Shown: positions 10,115 to 19,699 of the stretch, piece by piece
Layout of the letters: each line of letters opens with the position of its first letter
How positions within the stretch are numbered: the stretch's first letter is position 1
Notes under the pieces: generated by a model
The model's input: the letters and a program-made list of their open reading frames with translations, nothing else
Databases searched by the model: none
Told to the model about the DNA's origin: nothing
Made by a program: the position numbers and the translations under genes
From: Gemmatimonadota bacterium
GTDB lineage: Bacteria; Gemmatimonadota; Gemmatimonadetes; Longimicrobiales; Gaopeijiaceae
Assembly (NCBI GenBank): GCA_022823145.1
Contig: JAJDXS010000030.1
Span: forward strand, 62,001 to 126,000
Length of the DNA: 64,000 nucleotides
Direction of reading: 5' to 3'

Positions 10115-11580
10115 TCCCGGCCCGGGTCGGCGGGCGGTCGGCCGGGAGCCCTGGACGCGGTGGTCGAGGCGGTGGAGGGTCCGTCCGAATCGCAGTCGGG
10201 TTCGAACGGGCTCAGCCCCAGTACGACAAGTACGTCCCCCACCGTGTGGCACGACCCCGTGACGACGACCGTCCCGCCCCTCGCGAGCGCCGTGGCGCGA
10301 TCCAGGGCGGTGTCGACCCGGGCCCGCACTTCGATGGGCGTGCCGCGGGCGACCGTATCCGCCACCTTGCGCGGGTTCCAGAGTCTTTCGGCGGGTGCCG
10401 ACGACGGTACGGTGAAGACCGCGCGGTCGGCGAGGTCAACCAGGGGAGGCAGCATCCGCGACCAGTCCTTGTCGCCAAGGATGCCGGTCAGCAGCACGAT
10501 GGGCCTGGGAGGCGCCAGGTCGGCCAGGACGCGAACCAGCGCTTCCACACCGGCCACATTGTGCGCGACGTCGAAGATGAAGAGCCGGTCGTCGATCCGG
10601 CGGATCTGGCCGCGTCCGGGCCATTGCACCCTGGCGACGCCCGTGGTCATCGCGTCCCGTGAGGGCGGGCCGGGGAGCAGTTCGAGGGCACGCACGGCCA
10701 GGGCCGCGTTCGTGGCCTGATGCGCGCCGGGAAGTGGCGTTTCGAGCTCGATTGCGCGTCCAGCGCCAGCACGAAGGGTGAAGCGGGTTCCGGCCGGACC
10801 GAGCCTGAGGTCCGTGATGTCCCGCCACGGCTCCACCCGGTGGAGAGGCGCGCCCACCTCCTCCGCCCGCGCCCGCAGGACTTCGAGGACCGCGGGCCTG
10901 CCCTCGGCGGTCACAATGGGAACCCCCGGCTTGATGATCCCGGCCTTCTCGCGCGCGATCTCCTCAAGGGAGTGTCCGAGGTATTCCTGGTGATCGAGGG
11001 CCACGTTGGTGATCGCGGAGACCTCGGGCACAATGACGTTGGTCGCGTCCAGGCGTCCGCCCAGGCCCACTTCGATGCAGGCGGTATCCACCCCCTCTTC
11101 GGCGAACACGACCATGGCCAGCAGGGTCGTCGCTTCGAAGAAGGACATGCGCAGTTCGCTGGCAAGCGGGCGCAGCCTGGACGCGGTCTCGACCAGGCGG
11201 GTCGCCGGGACCGGCCGTCCGCCCACCATGATGCGCTCCCGGAACGAGCAGAGGTGGGGCGAGGTATACAGCCCGGTGCGGACATTGTGACGTTGCAGGA
11301 TCGAGGCCCAGGTGGACGCGACGGACCCCTTGCCGTTGGTCCCCCCGACGTGGAGGCAGCGGTAGCGCCGATGGGGATCGCCCAGTTCGGCGAGGGCGGC
11401 CCTCATGCGGTCGAGGCCCCAGTCCACCGTGCTGGGAGCGTCCGGGAACAGGGCATCCAGGAGCGGGTCGGCTCCGGGTGCGCGGCCCGGATCCGGCGAC
11501 GTGCCCAACCGCGGGCGTGTTTCGATCGGCCCCGGCGGGAGCTCCTGCGAGTGTCGCCCGGTCAGCCCCAGGGCCGCCAC
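10111..11580 (-). CDS. folC: Folylpolyglutamate / dihydrofolate synthase
   Basis: Mur-ligase-family enzyme that adds glutamate to (dihydro)folates. The ATP loop appears as HVGGTNGKGS, followed by YTSPHLCSFRERI and the metal and substrate motif LGGRLDATNV. NVALDHQEYLG and the C-terminal FDVAHN are also canonical. The predicted start is GTG 11580, which overlaps accD by 19 nt and gives 489 residues, somewhat long. Roughly the first 38 residues are Pro/Gly-rich and unlike the family, so the true start may lie downstream (for example TTG 11508). The last 25 residues form a polar tail. Confidence 0.92.
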   Translation of the reverse strand: MAALGLTGRHSQELPPGPIETRPRLGTSPDPGRAPGADPLLDALFPDAPSTVDWGLDRMRAALAELGDPHRRYRCLHVGGTNGKGSVASTWASILQRHNVRTGLYTSPHLCSFRERIMVGGRPVPATRLVETASRLRPLASELRMSFFEATTLLAMVVFAEEGVDTACIEVGLGGRLDATNVIVPEVSAITNVALDHQEYLGHSLEEIAREKAGIIKPGVPIVTAEGRPAVLEVLRARAEEVGAPLHRVEPWRDITDLRLGPAGTRFTLRAGAGRAIELETPLPGAHQATNAALAVRALELLPGPPSRDAMTTGVARVQWPGRGQIRRIDDRLFIFDVAHNVAGVEALVRVLADLAPPRPIVLLTGILGDKDWSRMLPPLVDLADRAVFTVPSSAPAERLWNPRKVADTVARGTPIEVRARVDTALDRATALARGGTVVVTGSCHTVGDVLVVLGLSPFEPDCDSDGPSTASTTASRAPGRPPADPGRD

Positions 11581-12419
11581 CCCTCCCCTGTGTGACGCAG
11601 CAGCTGGGCGATCGCGCTCTTGAGTTCACGGCGGTCCACTACGCGGTCCACCATCCCGTGCTCTTCCAGGAACTCGGCGCTCTGGAAACCCGGAGGCAAC
11701 TCCTGCTTGATCGTCTCGCCGATCACGCGCGGGCCCGCAAAGCCTATGAGCGCACCGGGTTCCGCCAGGTTGACGTCGCCAAGCATGGCGTAGGATGCCG
11801 TAACCCCACCGGTGGTGGGATCGGTGAGCACCGAGATGTACGGAAGGCCGCGTTCGTGGACGCGGGCCAGGACCGCCGAGGTCTTCGCCATCTGCATCAG
11901 CGAGAAAATCCCCTCCATCATGCGGGCACCCCCGGACGCGCTCACCACGATCAGGGGGAGTTCGCGGTCGAGGGCGTCCCGTCCTGCGCGCGCAATCTTC
12001 TCGCCGACGACCGATCCCATCGATCCGCCGATGAACGAGAAATCCATGACGGCCAGGACCACCGGGATCCCCTCTATGCGCGCGCGTCCGGTGATCACCG
12101 CCTCGTTTCGTCCTGTGCGCCCGCGTGCCGCCTCGAGTCGGTCCCCGTATCGCTTGAGGTCGGTGAAGCGGAGGGGATCACCGCTCGTCATCTCCTGATC
12201 CACCTCTTCGAAGGACTCTTCGTCGGCAAGGAGCTCCACATAGCGAACCGCGGGAATCCGGAAATGACAGCCGCATTCCGGGCACACGCCGACGTTCTGC
12301 TCGAGGCGCTCCCGATACAGGATTTCGCCGCAGCCGTCACACTTCTCGAAAACGTCACGTGGAAGATCCCGGCGACCCTCCGAGGTGAGGCGTGTCTTCT
12401 GTTTCTGAAACCAGGCCAA
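11562..12419 (-). CDS. accD: Acetyl-CoA carboxylase carboxyltransferase subunit beta
   Basis: Beta subunit of the carboxyltransferase that makes malonyl-CoA for fatty acid synthesis. The N-terminal zinc ribbon CDGCG...CPECG has four Cys, and the crotonase-like core includes SASGGARMMEG and the glycine-rich DPTTGGV. The likely start is TTG 12419, giving AWFQKQK right after the first residue; this matches the usual beginning of AccD. Length is 285 residues. The frame stays open upstream through rodA, but that part is a shadow. accA is not in the window. The gene follows rodA closely. Confidence 0.94.
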   Translation of the reverse strand: MAWFQKQKTRLTSEGRRDLPRDVFEKCDGCGEILYRERLEQNVGVCPECGCHFRIPAVRYVELLADEESFEEVDQEMTSGDPLRFTDLKRYGDRLEAARGRTGRNEAVITGRARIEGIPVVLAVMDFSFIGGSMGSVVGEKIARAGRDALDRELPLIVVSASGGARMMEGIFSLMQMAKTSAVLARVHERGLPYISVLTDPTTGGVTASYAMLGDVNLAEPGALIGFAGPRVIGETIKQELPPGFQSAEFLEEHGMVDRVVDRRELKSAIAQLLRHTGEGWRPWG

Positions 12420-12454
12420 GCTGCTCGCCCCGCTTTCTTCGGCGTCCTCCGGAC

Positions 12455-13693
12455 TCAGCGCACGTCTCTGGCCATCCCCACGACAAGCCCGGCGGCCACC
12501 CAGGACATCAGGAGAAACGAGCCGCCGTAACTGATGAAGGGCAGCGGTATTCCGGTGATCGGGACGACCCCCACGGTCATTCCCACATTGACGACCACGT
12601 GCGTGAGCCAGACCCCTAATATAGCGAACACAAAAATGCCGGAGAAGGGATCGTCGAACGCCTGCGCCAGGCGTATCATGCGGAAGAAGAGATAGCCGAA
12701 GATGACCAGGGCGAGTGAAGTCCCCACAAAACCCAGTTCCTCTCCTACCACGCTGAAGATGAAATCGGTGTGCTGCTCGGGAAGGAAATTGAGGCGCTTT
12801 TGCGTGCCAAGGGTGAATCCCTTGCCCAACACCCCGCCGCTTCCCACGGCCACCTTGGATTGAACGAGCTGCCACCCGGCTCCCTGGGGATCGATGTCCG
12901 GATCCAGGAAGACCAGAATCCGGTTTCGCTGGTATTGCTGCAGCGAGTTCCAGAGGGGTTGGGCGATCGCGCCGGCAGCGAGGTTCGCCAGGATCACGCC
13001 GAGGGACTCCACCAGGTAGAGCCTGTAGCGGTAGATGTAGAGCCCGACGATCAGCGACAGGAAGTACGCGGACCAGATCCACGTGCTGAAGGACAGGATC
13101 AGCGACAGCCCCGGGGATGCTGTAAAGAGGATCATCGGCCACGGCGTGCCTGCCCAGAAGATCGCCGCAAAGAAGATGCCGACGAAGGCCAGGGCGGTAC
13201 CCAGGTCCGGTTGAAGCACCACCAGTGCCAGCGGCGCGCCCACGATCGCCACCGGCCAGACGAGATCGCGAAGGTGTTCCGGCCCGTCGGCCTTCCTTGC
13301 CAGCAGTTTCGCGAGCGCAAGCGCGGTGGTGATCTTCGCCGCTTCGCCGGGCTGGAACTGGAAACCGGCGACGGTGAGGAAGCTCCTCATCCCCTCTGCG
13401 GTCCCGGATCCGGTGCCGATCACGAGAGTGACGGCCAGCACACCGAGCGAGAGCAGATAGAGGGGAATCGCCATCCACTCGAACCATCGGGACGGAATCT
13501 GCGAGAGTCCGATCAACACCAGGATCGATCCCAGGAGCACGATGGCCTGACGAACCCATATCCCTTCCGTGACCGGGCTGGGGATGTTCTTCACCCCTGC
13601 GGAGTAGATCATCGCCACGCCGAAGATGGAGAGCGCCAGCACCGCGCCGGTGAAGGGCCAGTGCCGGGCCCACGGAAGACCGTCCAGCTTCAC
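12455..13693 (-). CDS. rodA: Rod-shape SEDS peptidoglycan glycosyltransferase RodA
   Basis: Integral membrane glycosyltransferase of the SEDS family that polymerises glycan strands during cell elongation, paired with PBP2. The 412 residues form about ten membrane helices. Family signatures include FQFQPGEAAK, VLLQPDLGTAL-like VVLQPDLGTALAF, QSKVAVGSGG..GKGF and, near the end, GIPLPFISYGGS. The start is GTG 13693, overlapping the mrdA stop as GTGA, so the transglycosylase and its transpeptidase partner are translationally coupled. Confidence 0.96.
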   Translation of the reverse strand: MKLDGLPWARHWPFTGAVLALSIFGVAMIYSAGVKNIPSPVTEGIWVRQAIVLLGSILVLIGLSQIPSRWFEWMAIPLYLLSLGVLAVTLVIGTGSGTAEGMRSFLTVAGFQFQPGEAAKITTALALAKLLARKADGPEHLRDLVWPVAIVGAPLALVVLQPDLGTALAFVGIFFAAIFWAGTPWPMILFTASPGLSLILSFSTWIWSAYFLSLIVGLYIYRYRLYLVESLGVILANLAAGAIAQPLWNSLQQYQRNRILVFLDPDIDPQGAGWQLVQSKVAVGSGGVLGKGFTLGTQKRLNFLPEQHTDFIFSVVGEELGFVGTSLALVIFGYLFFRMIRLAQAFDDPFSGIFVFAILGVWLTHVVVNVGMTVGVVPITGIPLPFISYGGSFLLMSWVAAGLVVGMARDVR

Positions 13694-15537
13694 CGCGCTT
13701 CAGGCGTCGGGAGAGCCCAGGCAGTGTTTCTGCGCGCGTTGATATAGTCGCGCAGCGTCTGGATCGTATCCCTCGGGATGCCGTGCTGTCCGCGAAGGTA
13801 GAAGTCGGCCGCTCGCGCCACGAGGGGTGCAGCGACCTCCGATCCACCGCCGCCGAACTCCACCAGCGCCACCACGACGATTTCGGGCTCACCTCCCCGC
13901 AGGCCTGCGGTCGCTCCGAACCACGCGTGGGTCTCCCGCCTCTCCACGCTCTGGGCGGTTCCCGTCTTGCCCAGCAGGTCGAAATGTTCGAGCGAGGACA
14001 GGTAGGCAGTGCCGCCCTGCTGCGTCACGCGGCGCAATCCTTCGCGCACCACCTCGAGCGCTTCTTCAGACACGTCGAAGCGAAAACCCTCTCGCGGAGG
14101 CGCGCCACGGTAGAGGGTCGGGGCCGGGGCGGACCCGTCGCGAGCGACCGCCAGAAAGTACTGGGCGACCATCAACGGAGTCTGTTCGATGGGTCCCTGG
14201 CCGATGGCAAGGTTAAGCACCTCGCCTTCCCGGGGTGAGTATCCGTAGCGTCTGACCCAGAATTCCGGGCCTTCGGGGTAGGTGCCGGCCGCCTCGCTGG
14301 GCAGATCGACACCGCATCTGCCGCCGAAGCCCATGTCGTTGACGCGCTCGAGCATGCGTGCGAGCCCGATCCGAAGGCCTACCTGGTAGAAGTACACGTT
14401 GCAGGAATTCTTGATCGCATCGGCGAGATCCAGCGATCCGTGCCCCTCTTCCCTCCAGCAGCGCCAGAGACGTCCGCCGTAGGAGTACCCGCCGCCGCAG
14501 GCCACCGGCATCCGGTCCGACGGGGTGATCACACCCGCCTCCAGGGCCACCAGAGCCGTGATCAGCTTCATTGGGGAACCTGGCGGATACTTGGCGGAAA
14601 TGGTCCGGTTGAAGAGGGGGCTCTGAGGATCCCGGTTGAGTCGGTCCCATTCCTCCTGGTCCACCACTCCCGCGAAGACGTTCGGGTCGTAGCTCGGGGC
14701 CGAATACAGCGCCAGGATCCCGCCGGTCTCGACCTCCAGCGCCACGACCGCCCCGCCCATCCCTTCGGGAAAGATGTGATGGATCCACTCCATCAGTTCC
14801 CGATCCAGGTGCAGGTCCAGATCCTGGCCCGGTCTCTCCTCCACCCTCCGGAAACCTCTGAACGAGCCCACGATCCGGCCGGTCGCATCGACCTCGACAT
14901 AGCGGACTCCCGCTTCGCCCTGAAGCGTCGATTCGTACTGCCATTCTATCCCGGACCGTCCCACGATGAGTCCGGGCTCCGCCCCCTCGAATTCGGGCGA
15001 GTCCAGTTCCGCCTGGTTGATTTCACCGACGCTGCCGATGACATGGGCCCCTATCTCGCCGACCGGATAACGACGTTTCGGCCGGGTCTCGATCAATACG
15101 CGCGGAAACATCGCGCGACGCTCCTCAATCGCGGCTACTGCCTCGAAGGGCGCGTCGACGGACACGAGTATCGGCTGGGGGCCGCCCGCACGCGCCTGCT
15201 CTTCCAGACGCCGATACCTGTCACCGTCGATTTGCAGGTACTGCCGCATGCGCTCCAGAGTCGACAGCATCGAGTCCGGAACAGCCGACAGGATGGAGAC
15301 CGAGTATCCGGGCACATTGTCTGCCAACGGGAGTCCCGCACGGTCCCTGATCGTTCCGCGCGGCGCCGGCAGCGTCAGGGGCCGGAGCCGGTTGGATTCG
15401 GATTGCAGGCTCCAGTCGGCAGACCGGTAGACCTGGGCGCGAAAGAACACCGCCACCAGCAGCCCCAACAGTGTCATTACGAAGATTCGCGCCTGCACTG
15501 CGCGCAGCCTTCGCTGATGGTGATGGTACTTGTTCAT
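13690..15537 (-). CDS. mrdA: Penicillin-binding protein 2 (elongasome transpeptidase)
   Basis: Class B PBP that cross-links peptidoglycan in the elongasome. A short cytoplasmic tail and one membrane anchor (RIFVMTLLGLLVAVFF) come first, then the PBP dimerisation domain with APRGTIRDRAG. The transpeptidase domain has the catalytic motif S-x-x-K in YPPGSPMK, SxN as NSCN and KTG as GKTGTA. The ATG at 15537 overlaps the mreD stop as ATGA; a longer reading frame extends into mreD but is not the natural start. Length is 615 residues. Beta-lactams of the mecillinam type act on this family. Confidence 0.95.
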   Translation of the reverse strand: MNKYHHHQRRLRAVQARIFVMTLLGLLVAVFFRAQVYRSADWSLQSESNRLRPLTLPAPRGTIRDRAGLPLADNVPGYSVSILSAVPDSMLSTLERMRQYLQIDGDRYRRLEEQARAGGPQPILVSVDAPFEAVAAIEERRAMFPRVLIETRPKRRYPVGEIGAHVIGSVGEINQAELDSPEFEGAEPGLIVGRSGIEWQYESTLQGEAGVRYVEVDATGRIVGSFRGFRRVEERPGQDLDLHLDRELMEWIHHIFPEGMGGAVVALEVETGGILALYSAPSYDPNVFAGVVDQEEWDRLNRDPQSPLFNRTISAKYPPGSPMKLITALVALEAGVITPSDRMPVACGGGYSYGGRLWRCWREEGHGSLDLADAIKNSCNVYFYQVGLRIGLARMLERVNDMGFGGRCGVDLPSEAAGTYPEGPEFWVRRYGYSPREGEVLNLAIGQGPIEQTPLMVAQYFLAVARDGSAPAPTLYRGAPPREGFRFDVSEEALEVVREGLRRVTQQGGTAYLSSLEHFDLLGKTGTAQSVERRETHAWFGATAGLRGGEPEIVVVALVEFGGGGSEVAAPLVARAADFYLRGQHGIPRDTIQTLRDYINARRNTAWALPTPEAR

Positions 15538-16007
15538 GCTCGTCCGGATCCCTTGAGCACCAGCAATGCGATCACCGTGCCGACCACCGAAGTGTACAAT
15601 GCCAGGAGGGGAGACTCGAACAGAAGGTAGTCTCCGAACGCACGACGCGTGGCCGGATCGGACACCAGCCATGACAGAAGGTCGCGAAGCCACTTTCCCA
15701 AAGCCAGATAGCTCACCAGGAACGGCATCGACTTGCCGACGAAGAAGTATCGGGATTGCGCGCCCGCGGCCCCCAGCATGGTGAGCGCAAAGATGGTGGC
15801 CCCGAACGAGGACACTGAAAACGCGTCCTCAAGGAGACCGACGGCGAATCCGAGGACCGCCCCGCTGCGCGGAGTCAGGTGACGACTGCCGAGGAGAACA
15901 GCCAGCAGAAAGAGGTCCGGCGCCTCGTTTCCCAGTCCGAGAGCGACCCGCAACAGGAGGTGGGCAACAACAAGGCCCAGCACCAGCGCGGCGGCACGCG
16001 ATGTCAC
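15534..16007 (-). CDS. mreD: Rod-shape-determining membrane protein MreD
   Basis: Elongasome membrane protein of 157 residues with about five hydrophobic helices. Similarity of MreD proteins is low. The call rests on the hydropathy, the acidic motif APDLFLLAVLLGSR..GAVLGFAVGLLEDAF (compare the conserved PD...G...GLL.D of the family) and its place between mreC and mrdA. The start is GTG 16007, overlapping the mreC stop as GTGA. Confidence 0.87.
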   Translation of the reverse strand: MTSRAAALVLGLVVAHLLLRVALGLGNEAPDLFLLAVLLGSRHLTPRSGAVLGFAVGLLEDAFSVSSFGATIFALTMLGAAGAQSRYFFVGKSMPFLVSYLALGKWLRDLLSWLVSDPATRRAFGDYLLFESPLLALYTSVVGTVIALLVLKGSGRA

Positions 16008-16876
16008 GGCGGCCCCTGGGCGCCAGGATCCGCCGGCGCTTCGGGCGTCACCGAGTCAACCGAGTCCGTAGCAACCGGAAGAGTGATCGCGGCATGGGTC
16101 ACCGCCCCGGGATACACGGAAGGCGTGACGTAGTAGCTCCGGCTCCAACCGGCCAGGGTCTCCGACACACCGGCCACCCACCCAATGCGAACGCCCCTGG
16201 GAAAGGCCCCCCCACGTCCCGAGGTGAGCACCTCCGTGCCGGGTTCCAGCTCCGCCAGGAAATCGACCCCGCTGAGCACAAGGCGGTCCTGTTCACGAAA
16301 GCGTCCCCGCACAGGTTCGATGATGCCGTGGTTCTCTCCGTCGCTGGTCATGGCCGACACGCGAAACTCCGGATGCGACCAATCGATGGCCAGAGCGTAG
16401 TCCGTCTGCACCTGCTGCACCTGGCCCAGCAATCCGTGGTCCGTCACAACGGCGTTGAATGGTCCGACTCCCTGTCCGGTCCCTGCGGCGACCCTGAAGA
16501 CGCTTCCGGTACCGGATGTTCCGGTACGCATGATGGAAGTCGGCAAATAGCGGACTGACTGCCGTTGACCGAGCAGCAGAATCTCTCTCAACTGCCTGTT
16601 TTCCTCAGCCAGCGTTGCGTGAGCGGCGACGAATCCCATTGCCGAGTCCATCTGGGCTCGCAGTATGTCGAAGTCCCGTGCTCGCGCCCTCATCCCGGCC
16701 AGGAACGCATGCAGTTCGGTGAAGGGCATGAGCACCGATTGCCTCACAACATGCGCGATCGCCTGCTGCGGCGCGGAAGGCAGATAGACGGTCACCAGGG
16801 ACAGAAGGACCACCCCCACCGCACCCAGCAGCTGACTCCTGCTCCCCTCGTTTCCGCTCCCGGACAAGCCCGCCAT
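16004..16876 (-). CDS. mreC: Rod-shape-determining protein MreC
   Basis: Periplasmic scaffold that activates PBP2 and RodA. An N-terminal helix (VGVVLLSLVTVYL) anchors it. A coiled coil follows (about residues 60-95), ending at AHATLAEENRQLREI, and then the two beta-barrel lobes with VTDHGLLGQVQQV and EVLTSGRGGAFPRGV. These are standard MreC features. The C-terminus is a Pro/Ala-rich tail. The ATG at 16876 has a GGTGGA ribosome site. Confidence 0.93.
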   Translation of the reverse strand: MAGLSGSGNEGSRSQLLGAVGVVLLSLVTVYLPSAPQQAIAHVVRQSVLMPFTELHAFLAGMRARARDFDILRAQMDSAMGFVAAHATLAEENRQLREILLLGQRQSVRYLPTSIMRTGTSGTGSVFRVAAGTGQGVGPFNAVVTDHGLLGQVQQVQTDYALAIDWSHPEFRVSAMTSDGENHGIIEPVRGRFREQDRLVLSGVDFLAELEPGTEVLTSGRGGAFPRGVRIGWVAGVSETLAGWSRSYYVTPSVYPGAVTHAAITLPVATDSVDSVTPEAPADPGAQGPP

Positions 16877-16938
16877 TTCAGTCCACCATTTGCAACGCTT
16901 GGCACTCTCCCGCCCCCCGGACTATCCGCAGCATGCCG

Positions 16939-17982
16939 TCAGGCGGTCAGGATGGAACGGAACTTGATGAACTCGTCGAGGATCCTGTTGGTGCCGCGCA
17001 CGACGCACGTCATGGGTTCGTCGTCAACGTGAATCGGCAGATTGGTCTCCAGCGCAATGAGCTTGTCCAGCCCGCGGATCATCGCGCCGCCGCCGGTCAT
17101 GACGATCCCGAAGTCCACGATATCAGACGCGAGTTCGGGCGGTGTAATCTCGAGCGCGGAACGGACCGCCTGCACAATCGAGCGAATGGGCTCCTGAATG
17201 CACTCCCTGATTTCCTGCGAGTGGATCAGGATCATCTTGGGGATCCCTGACACAAGATCACGACCCTTGACTTCCATCTCGCGCTCCTCGCCCGATTCCA
17301 TGGCCGAGCCGACCTGCATCTTGATGGCTTCGGCCGTAGGTTCTCCGACGAGCAGGTTGTAGTTCTTTCGGAGGAAGGTGATGATGCACTGATCGAGTTC
17401 GTCACCTCCGATCCGGATGGAGGTATCCGAGACGATGCCGGCAAGGGCGATCACGGCGATCTCGGTCGTGCCGCCGCCGATGTCGATCACCATGTTGCCC
17501 CTCGGTGTGTCGATGGGCAGTCCCACCCCGATCGCGGCCGCCATCGGTTCCGCCACCATGTACACTTCGTTCGCTCCGGCGGCCTGCGCCGAGGATCTGA
17601 CGGCCCGCCGCTCGAGTTCGGTGATCCCCGAAGGGACCCCCACCACGACACGGGGCTTGATCCTGAAGATGCGCTTGGACATGACCTGCTTGAGGAAATG
17701 GCGAAGCATCAACTCGGTCACGTCGACATCGGCGATGACTCCGTCCCGGAGCGGCCGAACCGCTTCGATCCCTTCGGGCGTGCGGCCGAGCATCCGCTTC
17801 GCCTCCAGGCCGACGCTCATGATTCGCTTGGTTCCCCGCTCGACGGCCACCACCGAAGGCTCGTTCAGGACGACCCCCTCGCCCCGGACGCACACCAGAG
17901 TGTTGGCGGTTCCAAGGTCGACGCCGATGTCGCTCGTGGGAACAAGCCGTTTGGAACTGAACCAACTGGAAATTGGAGACAA
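16939..17982 (-). CDS. mreB: Actin-like rod-shape protein MreB
   Basis: Forms membrane-bound filaments that direct the elongasome. The actin-fold ATP sites are visible: phosphate 1 DIGVDLGTANT, phosphate 2 MVIDIGGGTTEIAVI and the adenosine loop MTGGGAMIRGLD. The 347 residues fit the family. The start is TTG 17982, with GGAAAA upstream. It is the first gene of the mre cluster, with its own candidate promoter at 18022-18049. Confidence 0.97.
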   Translation of the reverse strand: MSPISSWFSSKRLVPTSDIGVDLGTANTLVCVRGEGVVLNEPSVVAVERGTKRIMSVGLEAKRMLGRTPEGIEAVRPLRDGVIADVDVTELMLRHFLKQVMSKRIFRIKPRVVVGVPSGITELERRAVRSSAQAAGANEVYMVAEPMAAAIGVGLPIDTPRGNMVIDIGGGTTEIAVIALAGIVSDTSIRIGGDELDQCIITFLRKNYNLLVGEPTAEAIKMQVGSAMESGEEREMEVKGRDLVSGIPKMILIHSQEIRECIQEPIRSIVQAVRSALEITPPELASDIVDFGIVMTGGGAMIRGLDKLIALETNLPIHVDDEPMTCVVRGTNRILDEFIKFRSILTA

Positions 17983-18021
17983 GTTTGCTTTTCCGGGCTC
18001 TGCGGCTCCAGTACCGAGGGT

Positions 18022-18049
18022 ATTATGCGGGGGAAGTGATTGGCCTCAA
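18022..18049 (-). promoter_or_regulatory. Putative mreB promoter
   Basis: Minus-strand TTGAGG (18044-18049), a 16-bp spacer and CATAAT (18022-18027) lie in the 90-nt gap between the ald-dut stop and the mreB start. Transcription would begin about 35 nt before the TTG start. It would drive mreB-mreC-mreD-mrdA-rodA and perhaps accD-folC. Confidence 0.45.
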
Positions 18050-18072
18050 GGTAATCAACCCCCTTCTATCAC

Positions 18073-19686
18073 TCAATTGACGCCGGTGCTCCCGAACCCT
18101 TCCCGGCCACGCTCCGTGGAGGTCACTTCTCCGGTCTCCCGGACGTCAGGGGCTACGAAACGGCTGAACACGAGCTGTGCGATGCGGTCGCCCCTCCGAA
18201 TCTCCACGGTTTCCGTCCCCAGGTTCTGGACGAGGATCTTGAGTTCGCCCCGGTAGTCGGGGTCTATGGTGCCGGGGCTGTTGGGGAGTGTGAGCCCCAG
18301 GCGGGCGGCCAACCCTGAACGGGGACGCACCTGGCACTCGATCCCCGGGGGAAGCTCCATGATCAGGCCCGTACTCGCGGCGTGGATACAACCGGGGGCC
18401 AAACGGAAGCTCTCGCAGCTGCGGATGTCGTGACCGGCGGCTTCGAGGGTTGCGCGTACGGGGAGTGCGAGGTCGGGGTTCGAGTCCAACCTCTTGAAAC
18501 GCACCGCAGGTCGTTCTGTTGCAACCGCTTCCATCCCCCGACCATCCCTGTGCGAAGGTCTCGCTGCGGGGCGCGTGACACTGAACACCGAGTCCAGCGA
18601 CGTCATGTCGAAGGCCTCGGCCACGCCGGGGTGCGTGACTCTTCCGCAAGCGATGTTTACCCCCCGGGCGAGATCCGGATCAGCGGCACACGCCCGCTCC
18701 CATCCCAGCGACGCGAGTTTGAGCGCGTACGGCAGGGTCGCGTTGGTGAGAGCAAGCGTCGAAGTCCGCGGTACGGCTCCCGGAATGTTGGTGACTCCGT
18801 AGTGAACGATTCCGTCGACCTCGTACACCGGATCTTCATGAGTCGTGGGCCGGATCGTCTCGACACACCCCCCCTGGTCGACCGCGACATCCACGATGAC
18901 CGATCCTGGGCGCATCGTGGCGAGGTCGCTTCTCTTGACCAGCCTGGGCGCCTTCTTCCCCGGCAGGAGAACGGCGCCCACCACGAGGTCGGAATCCCGC
19001 AGCTGCTTCCTGATTGCGTAGCGGGTGGAGTACAGCAGGTTCACATTGGCCGGCATGGTCTCTGCCAGGCGACGCAGCCGGGACAGTGAAATGTCCATGA
19101 TGGCGACCCGCGCTCCAAGACCTGCAGCCATGCGCGCCGCATGCGTCCCAACCACGCCGCCCCCGAGAATGAGCACCTTGGCCGGAAGGACCCCCGGGAC
19201 ACCACCCAGAAGGACGCCTGATCCCCCCGCGGGCGTTTCCAGGTACTTCGCCCCCTGTTGAATCGCCATCCTTCCGGCAACCTCGCTCATGGGCGTGAGA
19301 AGAGGCAGCCTTCCATCCCCCGTACCGACGGTCTCGTAGGCGACCGCCACCGCTCCACTCTCCAGCATGGCCGTTGTGAGGGGCTCCGAGGCCGCGAAGT
19401 GGAAATAGCAGAACAGAACCTGTTTCTGACGAATCAGGGGCCACTCCGTCGGAACCGGTTCCTTGACCTTCATGATCAGGTCCGCGCGGGCCCACACTTC
19501 TTCAGCAGTGCCAACCACCTCCGCACCGGACCGCGCATAGAAGTCGTCGGTGAAACCGCTATCCCTTCCTGCACCAGACTGAATGAGCAACCTGGACCCG
19601 GCTTTTGCGAGCGCCTCGGCGCCCGCGGGAGTCAGGGCGACCCGGTACTCGTTGTCCTTAACTTCCGCCGGAACCCCTACGACCAT
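18073..19686 (-). CDS. ald-dut: Alanine dehydrogenase fused in frame to dUTPase
   Basis: One open frame of 537 codons holds two enzymes. Residues 1 to about 370 are a full alanine dehydrogenase: KVKEP (Lys75), the catalytic His96 in FCYFHFAAS, and the NAD fold LGGGVVGTHAARMAAGLG. Residues about 400-537 are a full trimeric-type dUTPase: PRSGLA, the catalytic Asp in GTIDPDYRGE, RIAQLVF and the C-terminal arm GREGFGSTG. No stop separates them. An internal ATG at 18534 (residue 385) follows a GGTCGGGGG stretch, so dUTPase might also be made alone (153 residues). Either a true fusion, internal re-initiation or a lost stop is possible. It follows the M16 peptidase gene by 13 nt. Confidence 0.9.
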   Translation of the reverse strand: MVVGVPAEVKDNEYRVALTPAGAEALAKAGSRLLIQSGAGRDSGFTDDFYARSGAEVVGTAEEVWARADLIMKVKEPVPTEWPLIRQKQVLFCYFHFAASEPLTTAMLESGAVAVAYETVGTGDGRLPLLTPMSEVAGRMAIQQGAKYLETPAGGSGVLLGGVPGVLPAKVLILGGGVVGTHAARMAAGLGARVAIMDISLSRLRRLAETMPANVNLLYSTRYAIRKQLRDSDLVVGAVLLPGKKAPRLVKRSDLATMRPGSVIVDVAVDQGGCVETIRPTTHEDPVYEVDGIVHYGVTNIPGAVPRTSTLALTNATLPYALKLASLGWERACAADPDLARGVNIACGRVTHPGVAEAFDMTSLDSVFSVTRPAARPSHRDGRGMEAVATERPAVRFKRLDSNPDLALPVRATLEAAGHDIRSCESFRLAPGCIHAASTGLIMELPPGIECQVRPRSGLAARLGLTLPNSPGTIDPDYRGELKILVQNLGTETVEIRRGDRIAQLVFSRFVAPDVRETGEVTSTERGREGFGSTGVN

Positions 19687-19699
19687 ACCCCGTCCTCCC

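Noticed and set aside
12420..13892. Upstream extension of the accD frame
   Set aside because: The frame is open through rodA, but the AccD family begins at AWFQKQK; the upstream part is a rodA shadow.
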